Positions 1-11,977 of a stretch of DNA of 64,000 bases are shown here, piece after piece; the first letter of the stretch is position 1; each line of letters opens with the position of its first letter. Origin of the DNA: Eutreptiella sp. 'Long Island Sound 2002'. Its lineage: Eukaryota > Euglenozoa > Euglenophyceae > Eutreptiales > Eutreptiaceae. Position numbers and translations under genes: made by a program. The stretch lies in assembly GCA_964036045.1 (NCBI GenBank), contig OZ038380.1, positions 69,796,186 through 69,860,185 on the forward strand. The letters run 5' to 3'. The notes under the pieces were generated by a model. It had not been told where the DNA came from, searched no databases, and worked only from the letters and a program-made list of their open reading frames with translations.

Positions 1-430
1 TTTTCGCCCTTTGTGTCTGCAACACTGTACTTCAGCAATGCTCCGCGAATGGCAGCGAGTGGCACCGAATGGCATCCGCGAAGAAATCAACCACAATGAG
101 TCGGGTGGGCACGGATGATACCCTTAGAATACACATGCATTGTACTATTGCTTGGTTGTTTGGGAATGTCCACCTTTGAGTTGACGACGGAGCTTATTCG
201 TCATTGGAGGGTGAAGAGCCGCTCACCCATGCTAAGGTGTTGTGCTTGTGGGGGACCGACAATGAAAGTGCATTGGCACGTCATAATCATCTTTTCTATG
301 CAATTGCACCCCCTCAATTATTCTCCGGCACCGCCTCTTTTCAGTATTGCATTTTGGGGGTGCACTTTTTGTTTGACTAGCACTAATTATCCCGCAAGGG
401 CTGGGGTCACTCGCAACATAGATCCGTGGG
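1..430. other. no supported feature
   Basis: No convincing gene, RNA or repeat was recognised here. Open frames exist on both strands, but their composition is not protein-like and they overlap one another. Confidence 0.4.
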
Positions 431-867
431 TTCATCAACCTGGTGATCAGGAGCCTACTACGCCGAATTGTTGCGCATGGCAATGGAAGCAACACGGCGC
501 CTTTGGTGTGAACCCCTGCCCAAGGCAAAAAACAGCACATGGTTCACTCCTGCGGTCATCCATCCAAGGTTGGAGACCTATGCCTTCAAGACCGTGTCGT
601 GGGCTGGGGTCATACTCTCCTTAAGAAAGATACCCACCATTTTTTTGGAGGAGAGGGCTTGTTGCGACGCCCAAAACACGTGGTGCGGGTGGTGGTGGGC
701 ATAGAAGTGTCTGCCCGGCTGCACATGGAGGGTTAGGTGTTCTCAACTATCCGATTGTGATGGTTGACCAACTGCGTGTCCAGTTCTTGGGTTGCAAGGT
801 CCTAGAAAGAGAAACAAGGACTCTGCTAAATCACAAAGATCGAATAAGGCCAATATATAAATGTTGA
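431..867 (+). pseudogene. decayed coding fragment, family unknown
   Basis: A frame from 431 reads like protein to a stop at 734-736, interrupted once by TGA at 509-511. A second frame from 739 continues in similar style (contains YPIVMVDQLRVQFLGCKVLE) and stops at 865-867. Together these suggest about 140 residues of an old coding sequence with one nonsense codon and one frame change. I do not recognise the family. No start context, intron or partner gene can be assigned. It lies about 2 kb upstream of the Ulp1-like element copy and could be a remnant of a related transposon, but that is only inference from proximity. Confidence 0.2.
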
Positions 868-2887
868 TGAACTCGTTGACCTATGCCGTGAAGCACAAAG
901 GGCAGATACAAGGATTGCAAAATATGTAGAGCATGCAGTTAAATACTCATACATGTGGTGCAAATAGCTGCATACACGTCATGTAAAGTGGTTTTGTTCT
1001 TGGAGCAATCTTTGGCACACTTTTTATCGCAAGATCAACCATAGGTAAGGGTAGTATTACATGTAATCGAATTGCAATATGCAGCAACGATCTGCACGAA
1101 GGACATAGCATGGCACAATAGGGCGCCATTGGTCGTCCAACACCTGCAACAGAGTATGCCAAGCGGCGGAAGATCAACGAATGACCTTAAATGTTTTTTT
1201 TGGTTTGAATTCTTGACACATCCTATGAACATAGCAAGGGGGCCAGCTATTTTTCGTTTCATATTCTTTGGACTCCACATTGCTACTTGCCTCATTGAAG
1301 TCACAAGCGCGCTTGTTCTTCCACTTCCCGTTTTTTTGATCGTATTTTAGCCCCCTTAACAGTTTTTGCAGACCTAGCCTCGGGGGTAGGCGGAGCCTCC
1401 TTTTCATCGTCATTGTCAATGTCCACATCGTCCTCAGATTCATCACCTATACCAACGTAAACCGGTCAAAGTGTTGCAAAGCTAGTAGCTATCTGCCCCA
1501 AGGATAGATATGCAGGCAATCGAACTACACCGCTAGGTTGCTCAAATCCAATGTGAAAGTTGTAACCAACACTCACCAAACCATGAGGGCAGTTATCTAC
1601 TCCGCCAAGTGAGGAGTCTTTGATAAATTAAGTACCAAAGTGGGGTCTTGATTTGGATAGCGGTCAAGAGAAGGACCCACGGCAAGTGCACCACACAACC
1701 AACTAGCCACGGTGATTTTGGTCATATATCTCAAAGCTCCTTGTGTCTTGGGGCTTCACGGACACCAATGGCAGCTCCTGGTAACAAGGGTAATAGGAAG
1801 CATGATCGATCAAACTTTCATTCAAAGAGCCAGCCAAAGATCGCTGCAGATCATCATAGGCCCCACAAAAAATGAGAGATTAAAAGAAGCCAAAGATCAC
1901 TGCAATGATAAGACTGCACATACGGCAATGCATTTGGTGTTTTTTTTTTTGCACATGGACTAGTCTTTGGCCCCTGTTTTATCTAAAAGTGTGCATTCTA
2001 TGGGCCTGTGACTACCTTTCATACAATTACAAAGTAACACCTGTGCAGCAAGCCTGTGCAGCAAGCCATACCTCGGCAATTGTACCCGCACACAAATCAT
2101 CTATATGAAGTCGGTAGTTGATGGCACATGGGAGGTAAAGGGATTATTGATAACCTCAAGACATATGGTTTGACCAGATGACAAGCAAATAAGAGACAAA
2201 AGGTCCACATAGTCATTTTTTCAGCCCCCACCCCCTTCAATATCTCAGATGCTCTAAGGTGTTGTCTGGTTGGCCCTTCTTTGTCGCTCTCGCAACTCGT
2301 GGTGAGCACTGATGGTTCCTGATAGTCCGTTTCTTGTGCCGCACTTTCTCTCGCTTTAACACCCGGCTAGTGTTGTGGCCTACTCACGACCTAGATTCTG
2401 GTGCCCCCACCTTCACCAGCGTGTGTGCTGTTTCATTATACTGTAAACTAGGGGCGGATATAGAGGGGGGCGGGGCACGGATTTAGAGGGGGCGATGATG
2501 AAATAATGATTACGATTCACTAGTCGGGCTTCACCACTATGTAGCATGCATGTGTGGTCACCCGGTCCTCCCCCGGCACATGAGACAACAAACAATGCGT
2601 GGAACAAGGTTTGGAGCAGCCCATCAAGACAACTTGACTCAACTGCAATTATTTCTTTACAAATTTAGCCAAAATACTTTGCCATTCAAAAAAACCGGGA
2701 GATGAAATTTCCTAGGTGTCTACACTAGGATTAGAACGTATCCCCTTATCTCCTTATCCCCTTATCCCCTTATCACTCCGTTTTGCGCTCAATTTTTGTG
2801 CCGCATTGCAAACGTCATCACAGGTCCCGTTCAATGTGAGATGCCGGAGAAACTCCAAAAATGCTTTTGTGATCTCCTTGTGGGTAG
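868..2887. other. no supported gene
   Basis: About 2 kb with only short overlapping open frames on both strands. No clear repeat or RNA gene was recognised. A short run of CCTTATCCC-type repeats occurs near 2741-2775. Confidence 0.35.
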
Positions 2888-3477
2888 TTGCTGGTGCTAG
2901 CAATGTCGGCAGCACTCCGGACCGAAACATATCAAACATTGTCTTCTAGGCTTTCTTCATGGGTGTCCAACATATTGGGGGACACATTTGTGCCTACCAA
3001 GAAGTTGTTTGGTGCATGGGAGAGGTGCTCGAGCCAAGGGCCTGGTAAAAGGCCTTGGCTTGGTGTGATAATGTCAAGCAGTGTGTGGACAAGTGTGATC
3101 GCTCATTGTCACCCAAACCTCATTGGTGGCAGCGTTCGATTTTTTTTTACGAATAGCGATTGTTCTTCCGGGGTCCATATGTTTGTGTTGGGGGCAGTTG
3201 TTGAGCCCGCCATGCACGTTTTTTTTGGGATGCCGAGGGAAGTAAACTGTACATGTGCCCCCTTATTCAGCAGCTTCGCGACAAAGGCATCCCACAAACC
3301 GTCAAAGCTTTGGGTTTCCAACACCATGATGGTTGGACGTGTGGTTATCAGTCCCTGAGGTTGCTGTGGCAATTGTTGCAGACGGACCACAGTACTGATT
3401 TGGGCATATTCTTTGCCGAACGCATGTCACCGGCCTTTGTGATGCATGTTCAAGACATTGTGAACAATGCTCCCTAG
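2888..3477 (+). pseudogene. Ulp1/C48-like cysteine peptidase domain, degenerate copy 1
   Basis: This is a decayed relative of the better copy at 22.6-23.7 kb. The upstream frame carries an NSD..SG-V-H segment with the putative catalytic His codon at 3176-3178. After a frame change near 3250 the second frame carries GFQHHDGWTCGYQSL, with the oxyanion-type Gln at 3319-3321 and the nucleophile-like Cys at 3340-3342, and stops at 3475-3477. The His...Gln-x(n)-Asp-Gly-x-x-Cys-Gly order is that of Ulp1/SENP (MEROPS C48) peptidases, which several DNA transposon groups carry. The frameshift and loss of the residue block between His and Gln indicate a dead copy. Downstream sequence (3735-3825) also matches sequence downstream of copy 2, so whole-element homology is likely. 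Confidence 0.5.
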
Positions 3478-3734
3478 GTGCCATGCCCCTTTTTTCACCT
3501 CCTCTCTCCCCCTCTTCACAACAACTAACCTGTTGTACACTGAGTTTTTAGGTGCAGTGTATCTAATATTTATTGGTTCTCCCTCAACCCCTTCCTCTCC
3601 TATTCCCTCTGCTCATCAAACCCGATAGACCCTAGCCTACCATCTTATCTGTTGTACACCTGCTACTTGCGGTGTATCCAATGCCCGCCCATGGGTCTCC
3701 CCTCCCATTCCTGTTGTCCATTTGCACCACGGCT

Positions 3735-3830
3735 CCATTGCCTTGCGCATGCTTGGAGTACCCAAAATGTTTGTGGGGGTGAGCTTACCTCACTTCACCT
3801 CTCCAAGTAGCAATGGCGGTGGATTTGTTT
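3735..3830 (+). repeat. 3' segment shared with the 22-24 kb element
   Basis: The stretch containing GTACCCAAAATG and AAGTAGCAATGGCGGT is closely similar to 23,970-24,050, and in both places it lies about 0.3-0.5 kb after the end of the peptidase-like region. This is the best sign that the two loci are copies of one element rather than independent genes. Confidence 0.45.
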
Positions 3831-3851
3831 TTCATCAGCACTCGCGCCTGG

Positions 3852-3879
3852 GTGTCACGCGAGTACACTCGCGTGACAC
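3852..3879. repeat. 28-bp near-perfect palindrome
   Basis: GTGTCACGCGAGT at 3852-3864 and its exact reverse complement at 3867-3879 are separated by AC. A third partial copy (ACTTGCGTGACAC) follows at about 3887-3899. Such short inverted repeats can mark element ends or hairpins; function is unknown. Confidence 0.7.
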
Positions 3880-3939
3880 TTCTGTACACTTGCGTGACAC
3901 CCCCTAGGCCACTTCCCCACTCTCATGTAGGACAAATAA

Positions 3940-6390
3940 TTTTCCCTAGTGGCTTTGAACAAGCGTTGGTTACCGAGCTGGGTTTACCCTGTCGAGGTTT
4001 TACACCACCTTTTAGGGTCCAAGGCTGAGCAACACGTTTTAGCAGCAGCAAGCAGCAAGCAGCAAGCAGCAAGCAGCAGCAGCAGGCGCTTAAAAAGTCC
4101 TTGAGACCACACCGCGGCTCAAAACCGGCATCCAAGTAGCTCAAAACGACCGGGGAGCCAAGGCGCATCACCACAAACAAGTTTCGTTGCATTTCGAGCC
4201 GTCTAGCCCGTTCTCCGGCCGATTTAGTGTCCAAAAAGGGCCGTTTTTGGGCTGTTTTTGGCCGTTTTCAGGACGATCATCCTGTAAGTTCAGGACGATC
4301 GCCGCTACAGCAAGCAGGTGTTTCCGATGAGGGCCGTTGTTCTTTCATGGCGATTGGGCTATCAAAGGATGGCAAATAGGTGTTCAATAAGGCGTGTACC
4401 ACACCATGGTGCCACGCGGTGGTCCATTTTGAGGTGAAAATGAGCCGTTTTTGAGCCATGTTTCAGGACGATCGTCCTGACCGTGGAGGCACAGCTGCAC
4501 AGCAAGCGGTCTTTCTTCAACGGTCATCTCCAATGCGTTACGCAAGACTAGGACCCAGCTCGGTCCTAGTTCGAGTCTTGATTACCGAGCTGGGTTTACC
4601 CTGTCGAGGTTTTACACCACCTTTTAGGGGCCAAGGGTGAGCAACACGTTTTAGCAGCAGCAAGCAGCAGCAAGCAGCAAGCAGCAGCAGCAAGCAGGCG
4701 CATAAAAAGTCCTTGGGACCACACCGCGGCTCAAAACCGGCATCCAAGTAGCTCAAAACGACCGGGGAGCCAAGGCGCATCACCACAAACAAGTTTGGTT
4801 GCATTTCGAGCCGTCTAGCCCGTTCTACGGCCGATTTAGTGTCCAAAAATGGCCGTTTTTGGGCTGTTTTCGGCTGTTTTCAGGACGATCGCCGCTACAG
4901 CAAGCAGGTGTTTCCGATGAGGGCCGTTGTTCTTTCATGGCGATTGGGCTATCAAAGGATGGCGAATGGGTGTTCAATAAGGCGTGTACCACGCCGTGGT
5001 GCCACGCGGTGGTCCATTTTGAGGTGAAAATGAGCCGTTTTCCAGCCGTGTTTCAGGACAATCGCCGTAACCATGGAGGCACATCTCTAAAGCAAGCGGT
5101 GTTTCTTCAACGGTGATTTCCAATGCGTTACGCAAGACTAGGACCCAGCTCGGTCCTAGTTCGAGTCTTGATTACCGAGCTGGGTTTACCCTGTCGAGGT
5201 TTTACACCACCTTTTAGGGGCCAAGGGTGAGCAACACGTTTTAGCAGCAGCAAGCAGCAGCAAGCAGCAAGCAGCAGCAGCAAGCAGGCGCATAAAAAGT
5301 CCTTGGGACCACACGGCGGCTCAAAACCGGCATCCAAGTAGCTCAAAACGACCGGGGAGCCAAGGCGCATCACCACAAACAAGTTTCGTTGCGTTTCGAG
5401 CCGTCTAGCCCGTTCTACGGCCAATTTAGTGTCCAAAAATGGCCGTTTTTGGGCTGCTTTCAGGACGATCGTCCTGAAAACTCAGGACGATCGCCGGTGT
5501 GCCAAGTAGGTCTTTCCAATGAGGGCCATTGTTCTTTCATAGCGATTGGGCTATCAAAGGAATGCAAATGGGTGTTCAATAAGGCATGTACCATGCCGTG
5601 GTGCCACGCGGTGGTCCATTTTGAGGTGAAAATGAGCCGTTTTTGAGCCGTTTTTCAGGACGATCGTACTGACCGTGGAGGCACATCTCCAAAGTAGGCA
5701 GTGTTTCTTCCACGGTGATTTCCAATGCGTTAAGCAAGACTAGGACCCAGCTCGGTCCTAGTTCGAGTCTTGATTACCGAGCTGGGTTTACCCTGTCGAG
5801 GTTTTACACCACCTTTTAGGGTCCAAGGATGAGCTACACGTTTTAGCAAGCAGCATCAAGCAGCAGCAAGCAGCAGCAGCAAGCAGGCGGTTAAAAAGTC
5901 CTTGGGACCACACCGCGGCTCAAAACCGGCATCCAAGTAGCTCAAAACGACTAGGAAGCAAATGCGCATCACCACAAACAAGTTTTGTGCCGTTTCGAGC
6001 CGTCTAGCCCGTTCTACGGCCGATTTAGTGTCCCAAAATGGCTGTTTTTGGGGCTGTTTTCGGCTGTTTTCAGGACGATCGTCCTGAAAGTTCAAGACGA
6101 TCGCCGCTACGCCAAGCAGGTGTTTCCGATGAGGGCCGTTGTTCTTTCATGGCGTTTGGGCTATCAAATGATGGCAAATGGGTGTTCAATAAGGCGTGTA
6201 CCACGCCGTGGTGCCACGCGGTGGTCCATTTTGAGGTAAAAATGAGGCGTTTTTGAGCCACGTTTGGGGACAATCGTCGTAACCATGGAGGCACATCCCT
6301 AAAACAAGCGGTCTTTCTTCAACGGTGATTTCCAATGCGTTGTGCAAGACTAGGACCCAGCTCGGTCCTAGTTCGAATCTTGATAACAAT
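3940..6390. repeat. four tandem ~600-bp repeats with palindromes and CAG/CAAG tracts
   Basis: The anchor TTACCGAGCTGGGTTTACCC occurs at 3969, 4582, 5172 and 5774, giving periods of 613, 590 and 602 bp. Each unit has a block of AGCAGC/AGCAAGC repeats, a conserved non-repetitive middle, and copies or variants of the palindrome CAGGACGATCGTCCTG (perfect at about 4465, 5461 and 6071). A 9-bp stem ACTAGGACC/GGTCCTAGT with a 6-base loop recurs at unit junctions. Minus-strand frames of about 102 codons and a plus-strand frame around VHFEVKMSRF recur in the copies, but they follow from the repeat and are not claimed as genes. Confidence 0.85.
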
Positions 6391-7890
6391 TTATCTCTAA
6401 AACGTCAAACCATTGTGTACACCTGGATGTGCCACTCGCCATACTTACTCAGCCTTCATGGGACCGCCCCCCCCCCCCCACTCGAGAAGCTAGACAACCC
6501 GCACACCCTCCCCTGGGCCAAATCACAGCTCCGCGCTCGGGCTCCAACGTCGACAGACCCTCCGCCCGAGTACCGCTGGGGACCACCACAAGCACCGTCC
6601 AGAAGCAACTCCATGGGCAACATCCATTGAAATGCTCCACGCCACTGATCTGTAACACTTGGTGATCCGGAACCCCCTGTCCCCCTGCAATATTATCTCG
6701 TGCAAGTTGCTTTGTTGGGTGCTGCTGTACCCTGAGGGCCCGAAAGCATGACACACAGAGGGGGGGTGGGGGGGCTGTGCAGAACATGAATAGTGTGTGT
6801 GAAGGCGATGGCACAGTTGTGCGTTTGTTTTGGGCAGTCTGGCAGGGGAAGGCGCACAGGGATGGGGGCCAAAGAGCATTCAAACGATGATGAGCAATTT
6901 GAGGAAGGGGGTCCATGGGAAGGGGCAGGCATCGGCCGTTATGAAGACCCGCGCTCTCGAAGACGTTTGTTGGTTGCTCTTCCGAACTCTTTGATTTGAA
7001 GGCGGTGGGGGGGTCCTCTGACTTCGGAAGTGGGGCATAGAAGGGGGGCATAGAAGTTGCACACGGAGCTGACTGAACCGTCCGCCAACCTCCAAATCAC
7101 TCTGATGGGGCGCAAGGCGATGGACTGGCATGTGCTCTGGGACGCAGCACGTGGGGGTGCTCGCCTTGTGCTGCCGCACCGCGTCTCTGTCCAGGGCCCT
7201 CGAACTCTGTCGAACCTTCCGCCCCCTTGGGATCAATGGACCTCCCCGTTGCACCGCGGCCTGCTGAGCTCTGGAGGGCACCAGACCCCACAATTGAATT
7301 GAGAGAACGTGCGAATGCCCGCCCCCCCTTTTTGTTCGTTTGAGTGCGGTCTTGTGTGGATAGAGTTGTTATTTGCCCCTGGGCCCTGTTTACTGCGCTG
7401 TGATCCGCTGATGGCAGGCGGAGATATGCAATTTGTGGGTGCAGTTGGAGGCAGAACGACTCCAGAACCGGCACGCTCAACACCCTGCGGCAGATGATTT
7501 AGAGCATGGCTCCTCGTTGCAGGACAAAGTGCTGGGCATCCAGGTCTGTCCGTCTGCTCCGCTGTAAAGCAAACCTCTTTTTATTGAGCATACCTGCCTT
7601 CGTGCTTTTCGTGCACGGTTTGTTTCTTGTGCAGTCACCCCCTGATCAAATCAAGGGGGCATGGTTACTCTCTGCTCGAATGGATTCTGCGGGTGTCTGT
7701 GATGCTGTTGCTGCAGTCAGTAGTGCTAGACGGACGGATCTGACTGTGCCATGCATTTTTTGGGGCTTTGCCACAGCCAGCCTGACACAAAGAGGCACTA
7801 TATGCAACGAGATGCCCCCTTCAAACAAACCCTAAGTACCCGCCGTGCCACCCGTCATATGGAAAAAAACGCTGTTCTTTGGCGTTTTGT
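6391..7890. other. no supported gene
   Basis: Several overlapping Pro/Ser/Arg-rich open frames exist on both strands (one of about 200 codons on the minus strand), with no recognisable domain or splice logic. Short C and G homopolymers occur at 6468-6480 and 6760-6773. Confidence 0.35.
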
Positions 7891-7909
7891 CTCATTTTTG
7901 TCCGTTTCT

Positions 7910-8906
7910 CATTGTTTTTTGGTGTTTTTTGGTGTTTTTTGTTTTCTCCGTGTTTCTTGCTGCTTTTTAGCGCATATGACCACATGTCATGTCACTCCAG
8001 CTCAACATTCTTCCATTTTTCCATTTTTTTTATTTTTTCATACTATACCATATGCAGATGCACGCGTTTTGCGCAACGCACTTCGATTCTTGCAGGTTCA
8101 TCAGGTACCCCGGTAGGTTCTGGTCCAGGTGACTCAATTGTTGCAGGTTCATTGGGTACCCGTACAGGTGCAGAGTGTTAGGACCAGGGCATGAGGATTT
8201 TGACATTGGTGCATCTGGATGAAGTGTGCAAAAGAATATGAAATGGCTAAATTGTTGCAAGTTTGTTCCTTATGGGACTAGGTTCATGGGCCATGGGAAT
8301 TAGATCATAATGAGACCCATGATTCTTCAAAGGGAAGGGAATGGGATTGATTGAAATAAGGCTATAGGTGTGCATGTGTGCATTTGTGTGGGAATTCTGA
8401 TGGTAATTCGCAAACAACATCTAAGCCCATTAGATGCAAAGGAGTTACATCATTCAAGAGACCAACGGAATATCATCGAGACTTCAAAGGGATTGGGACA
8501 GGATGGAGATAAGGGCTTCAGGGAGATCAGATAGCAGTTCAGACCAGGTTTCTAAATAGATTAGAGGGAATGGATTTACGGCATTCAAGAAACCAATAGT
8601 TGGGGAATTCCAACCTTTGCTTGCACCCTTTCCTTCCATTCAGGGTTAAGTAGATTAAACAGTGATGATCCTCACAGGTTTCCAAAAAAACGGGAAAAAA
8701 ACAAACCCTTACACTGCAATAAACAAGTCACAGGCCACTCGCCAAAAACATTTGGGCCAGTGTTTAAGTAGACCGTCCCCCCCCCAACACACCTCACCCA
8801 CAAAACATGCAAAAAAACACACTCTTTGGGTGGAAAGCATCACAAAAAACACCAAAAAAACACAAAAAAACACCAAAAAACACCAAAAAACACCAAAAAA
8901 AACAAT
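7910..8906. repeat. widely spaced inverted T-rich/A-rich decamer tracts
   Basis: Tandem TTTTTTGGTG units at about 7913-7945 face tandem CACCAAAAAA units at about 8848-8903, which are reverse complements. The roughly 0.9 kb between them has no gene I can support. It could be a non-autonomous foldback element, but sequence outside the tracts does not clearly match in inverted orientation. Confidence 0.35.
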
Positions 8907-9544
8907 ATTTTTTCATGAACCAACCCACCACCCGCCAAAATGGTCTTCGGCGTGTGTTTAGGTCATCCATGGCCCCCCTTCCCCCTCCCCATGGATCCCT
9001 CCCCTGCTACCCCTAAAACCCCACACACGCCGTTCATTTTCCATTGTGGTCCGACGTGCTCCACAAATCTTCCTTTGTGTGGCTTGCTGTTTGGTTGGCA
9101 TGGCATTGCTAGTGTGTACACCTACTATGGCACACACTCCACTGGCCGTGGTGTGTATGCCAGCTAGTGCTCCCAGTCAGGGCCATAGATTGGCATTGTT
9201 GGTGTGGTGGTGGTGGTGGTTCTTATTGCTGCTGTTTATGCCTGTGTGTGTGTTAAATAGGGTCGCCTGCCCACGGTCGTCCACACAATGTACATTTGGG
9301 TACCCCCATCCTGCATCATTGCCTGATGTCCGTACATGCCCACGTGTGTGCGCGCCTGGGAGTGTGTGAAGTGGGGGGGGGGGGGGGTTCTCAGAAATCT
9401 GATAGCGTGGGGGGTTTTGGAAACCCCACTTTTTTTTTTTCAAAAATGGTCCGTGGGGGGTTTTTAAGGGTGTTTTTTGACGCAGGCACACCATTTCTGA
9501 GAAATTTTTTGTGATATTCTTTTGAGCTGCACATCCAAAATTTT

Positions 9545-9985
9545 GTCCTTGCCCCCAATGCAGTCACTTTTGATTTTGTCCCCTTTGTTGGGGACCCCCT
9601 AGAATGCAGGGGTGACATAGCAATTCCGCCCTCTTTTGGGCCCCCGAGAAGGCAAGGGTGAGGTAGCCACTTTCAATTTTTTCCCACGCTTGGTGTTGGG
9701 GACCCCCAAGAATGCAGACGTGACATAGCAATTCCGACCATTTGTGGGCCCCCGGGAAGGCAGGGGTGAGGCAGCCAATTCTGATTTTCTCCCCGCACTT
9801 GGCGTTGGGGATCCCCGCGAATGCAGGGGTGAGGCGGCCAATCTGATTTTGCCCCCTGCCTTGTTCGTGCAATTTCATTTGCATGCTTGTAGAACTTGTC
9901 TACATTGCTCCCCTCAAAGTAGGCTTTCTAATGTCGCACGATGAGTTGCTGCCTAAGGTGGTGGGGCCCGCGAGAACACAGGGGT
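9545..9985. repeat. degenerate ~60/120-bp tandem repeat, member of a dispersed family
   Basis: Alternating blocks of the type GGGGACCCCC..GAATGCAGGGGTGA..TAGCAATTCCG and GGGCCCCCGAGAAGGCAAGGGTGAGGTAGCCA repeat about three times, with an outlying copy at 9958-9995. Related sequence recurs at 47.46-47.60, 51.70-52.09 and 62.56-62.67 kb. Short frames on both strands through it are products of the repeat. Confidence 0.6.
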
Positions 9986-10430
9986 TATGTAGCAATTCCG
10001 TTGCGCTAAATTGCATTGTGTTTCTCTTTTTCGGCAAGTGGTTTGCGTGGCGGCTCCCCTTTTAAAAATCCAAGCAGCGAATGATGCCCAAACCCAAATC
10101 TGTGTGTGCCCAAACCTAAACCATAAGAAATGCACTTGGCGCAGGCACGTGCACCACAAGTATTGTGCGCAAGAAAATCAGTAGCACATGCCTGTGTGTG
10201 GTCCCATTGAAGCCTGCAATGGCCATGCGCAAACAAGCAAACATGCCCCGTGAATGTCCTATTCCTGGGTGGCAGTGCCACCCTGTGGGTTTTGAACATC
10301 AAAACTCACTTGGCACGTTGCCATCCCACCATGGCACCAAACACCGTTGATTAGACGGAATGGGTTGTAGTTAGCCCGAATAATGAGAAAAAAGGGGGGC
10401 GAGCCAAAAAATTCCCCATGTTGATGAAGC
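9986..10430. other. no supported feature
   Basis: About 450 bases with only short overlapping frames; no repeat or motif recognised. Confidence 0.3.
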
Positions 10431-10441
10431 CAAAGATCACT

Positions 10442-10772
10442 TTGAAGGTGGCAGAGGCGGTTAACAATGAGCGTGCATCTTTCTCGGCCGCTCGGATTGC
10501 GAGTGGAAACCAGAGGAGGATGCAAGCTCTGCGGAATCCTGTTCTTCAGTAGAGGGGGTTTGTCCAGCGTTAACGAGAGTTCCGCATCTTCCAAAGATGG
10601 TAATAGCTCCTCCTCTTCCTCCTCTTCTTCCTCTTCTACCTATTCTTCCGGGGTGGAAGTTCTCCCCAAAAAGAAAGCCGTGCCCGGAAAGGGCACAAAG
10701 CGGCCCATCACCACTCCCAAGCAAAGTGATAAGAAGCGGTGCACGGTGAAGACATCAAGGCGTAAGAAGTAG
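10442..10772 (+). CDS. probable 3' coding end with Ser-rich and Lys-rich tail
   Basis: The last about 70 codons before the TAA/TAG-type stop at 10770-10772 read NESSAS, then a run of Ser, a short linker and a Lys/Arg-rich end (SDKKRCTVKTSRRKK). Upstream, a different frame (from 10442) is also protein-like (ERASFSAARIASGNQRRMQ) but ends in TAG, so an intron or frameshift must lie between about 10,520 and 10,560 if both belong together. Serine runs followed by basic clusters are common in low-complexity nuclear protein tails; the PHD gene at 15 kb ends in a similar composition. No domain is recognisable, so function is unknown. Simple-sequence DNA alone could produce part of this signal. Confidence 0.35.
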
Positions 10773-10778
10773 GCAGAG

Positions 10779-10780
<2 letters not shown>

Positions 10781-10810
<30 letters not shown>
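10781..10810. repeat. (AC)15 microsatellite
   Basis: Uninterrupted AC dinucleotide tract directly after the 3' coding end at 10,772. It creates spurious Val/Cys frames on the minus strand. Confidence 0.95.
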
Positions 10811-10812
<2 letters not shown>

Positions 10813-11334
10813 CACAAACAGATACCTCCTCCACCCCCTACACCTCCTCGCTCTCCCTCTCCTTCCCCTGTAGTAGCATGCACACTAGGAATGGAAGGCC
10901 CACACAATGGCTCGGGGAGGGAGGCTTGGCCCACCATATACTTAAGGGCCCCCCGAGTTGTCGGCCGACTAGTGTGTATTTTTGGTGTATTTCTAACCCC
11001 ATTGTGCATTCTGAACCCCATGACCGACCTTGATGCGTTTCAACCCACATGCTGCAATTATAACCCCATGGTGTATTTCAAACCCCTTGACCGCCTCGGA
11101 GACCCACAGTCCATGGCCGGAAATACCCAAGCCGATGAAACCCTACCATAGACGTTGGTAGGGGCGGTGCGAATTGTCCGATCACACGTGGGCCGCATAC
11201 CCAACTGTTCGGAGGTGCCTGACACTGTGTATTTCATCTAGTGTGGGGTTGTGGGTTTTGGTTTCTAGCACCCGGCCTGTGGTCTCTGGCGCCAGTTTGA
11301 CTATGCACGCCCGACCTAAGGCATGGGAATGCGG

Positions 11335-11800
11335 AGCGTAGCGCCATCACACGCAACGACCGCCGTTCTCTCCCTTAGCCACTGGACTCTGGGCCGAGCT
11401 CTGTCACTACTCACCCGCTCCAGTAGCGCGCCAGGGTTTGAACCGATGACCGCTTTTCCCTCCTCTGACCTCTGGACTCGGGGCTGAGCTCTGTCGCTGC
11501 TCACCCGCTCCCGTAGTGTGCCAGGGTTCGACCTACCGGCCGCCGTTCTCTCCCCTTGCCTCTGGACCCTCGGCTGAGCTCTGCCGCTGCTCACCCGCTC
11601 CAGTAGCGCACCAGGATTTGAACCGACGACCGCATCTCGCTCCGCTGGCCCCTGGACTCTGGGCTCAGCCGCTGCTCACCCGCTCCAGCAATGCGCCAAG
11701 GTTTGACCCGATGGCCGCCGTTCTCTACCGTGGCCTCTGGACTCTGGGCTGAGCTCTGTCGGTGCTCACCCGCTCCAGGAGCGTGCCAGGGTGTGAACAG
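11335..11800. repeat. five tandem ~90-bp repeats
   Basis: The anchor TCACCCGCTC is at 11411, 11501, 11591, 11676 and 11766, giving periods of 90, 90, 85 and 90. Each unit contains a CTGGACTCTGGGCTGAGCTC-like block and a GCCAGGGTTTGAACCGA block that on the minus strand resembles a T-arm/B-box. Frames of up to about 240 codons running through this and the following repeats are products of the repeat and not genes. Confidence 0.85.
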
Positions 11801-11820
11801 ACGACCGCACTTTACAGAAG

Positions 11821-11977
11821 CTCTATCCCCATGGATACTTCTCCCTTGGGGGCGGTGCATGGGTTTAGCCCATGCCGTATTTCCTCCCCCAGGGGTTGGT
11901 ATGCCCCGGGAATCGATCCACCGATCTCTTGCTTGCGCCTCGGCTATCCAACCGCTGGACCAACCATTCCGTCAAAG
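11821..11977 (-). mobile_element. tRNA-derived SINE-like unit 1
   Basis: On the minus strand an RNA polymerase III A-box match TGGTCCAGCGG (11952-11962) and B-box match GGATCGATTCC (11909-11919) lie at tRNA-like spacing. The flanks do not form a tRNA acceptor stem, so a SINE or tRNA-derived repeat is more likely than a functional tRNA. It forms a ~157-bp tandem pair with the next unit. Confidence 0.5.

Noticed and set aside
3923-6095. Leu-rich minus-strand frames (~102 codons) repeated four times, looking like membrane proteins
   Set aside because: The Leu-rich stretch is the translation of CAG/CAAGC tracts; length variation of the tract changes the frame between units, and no start or promoter is conserved.
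6449-7051. 200-codon minus-strand frame
   Set aside because: Pro/Ser/Arg-rich low-complexity translation, no domain, and alternative frames of similar length overlap it on both strands.
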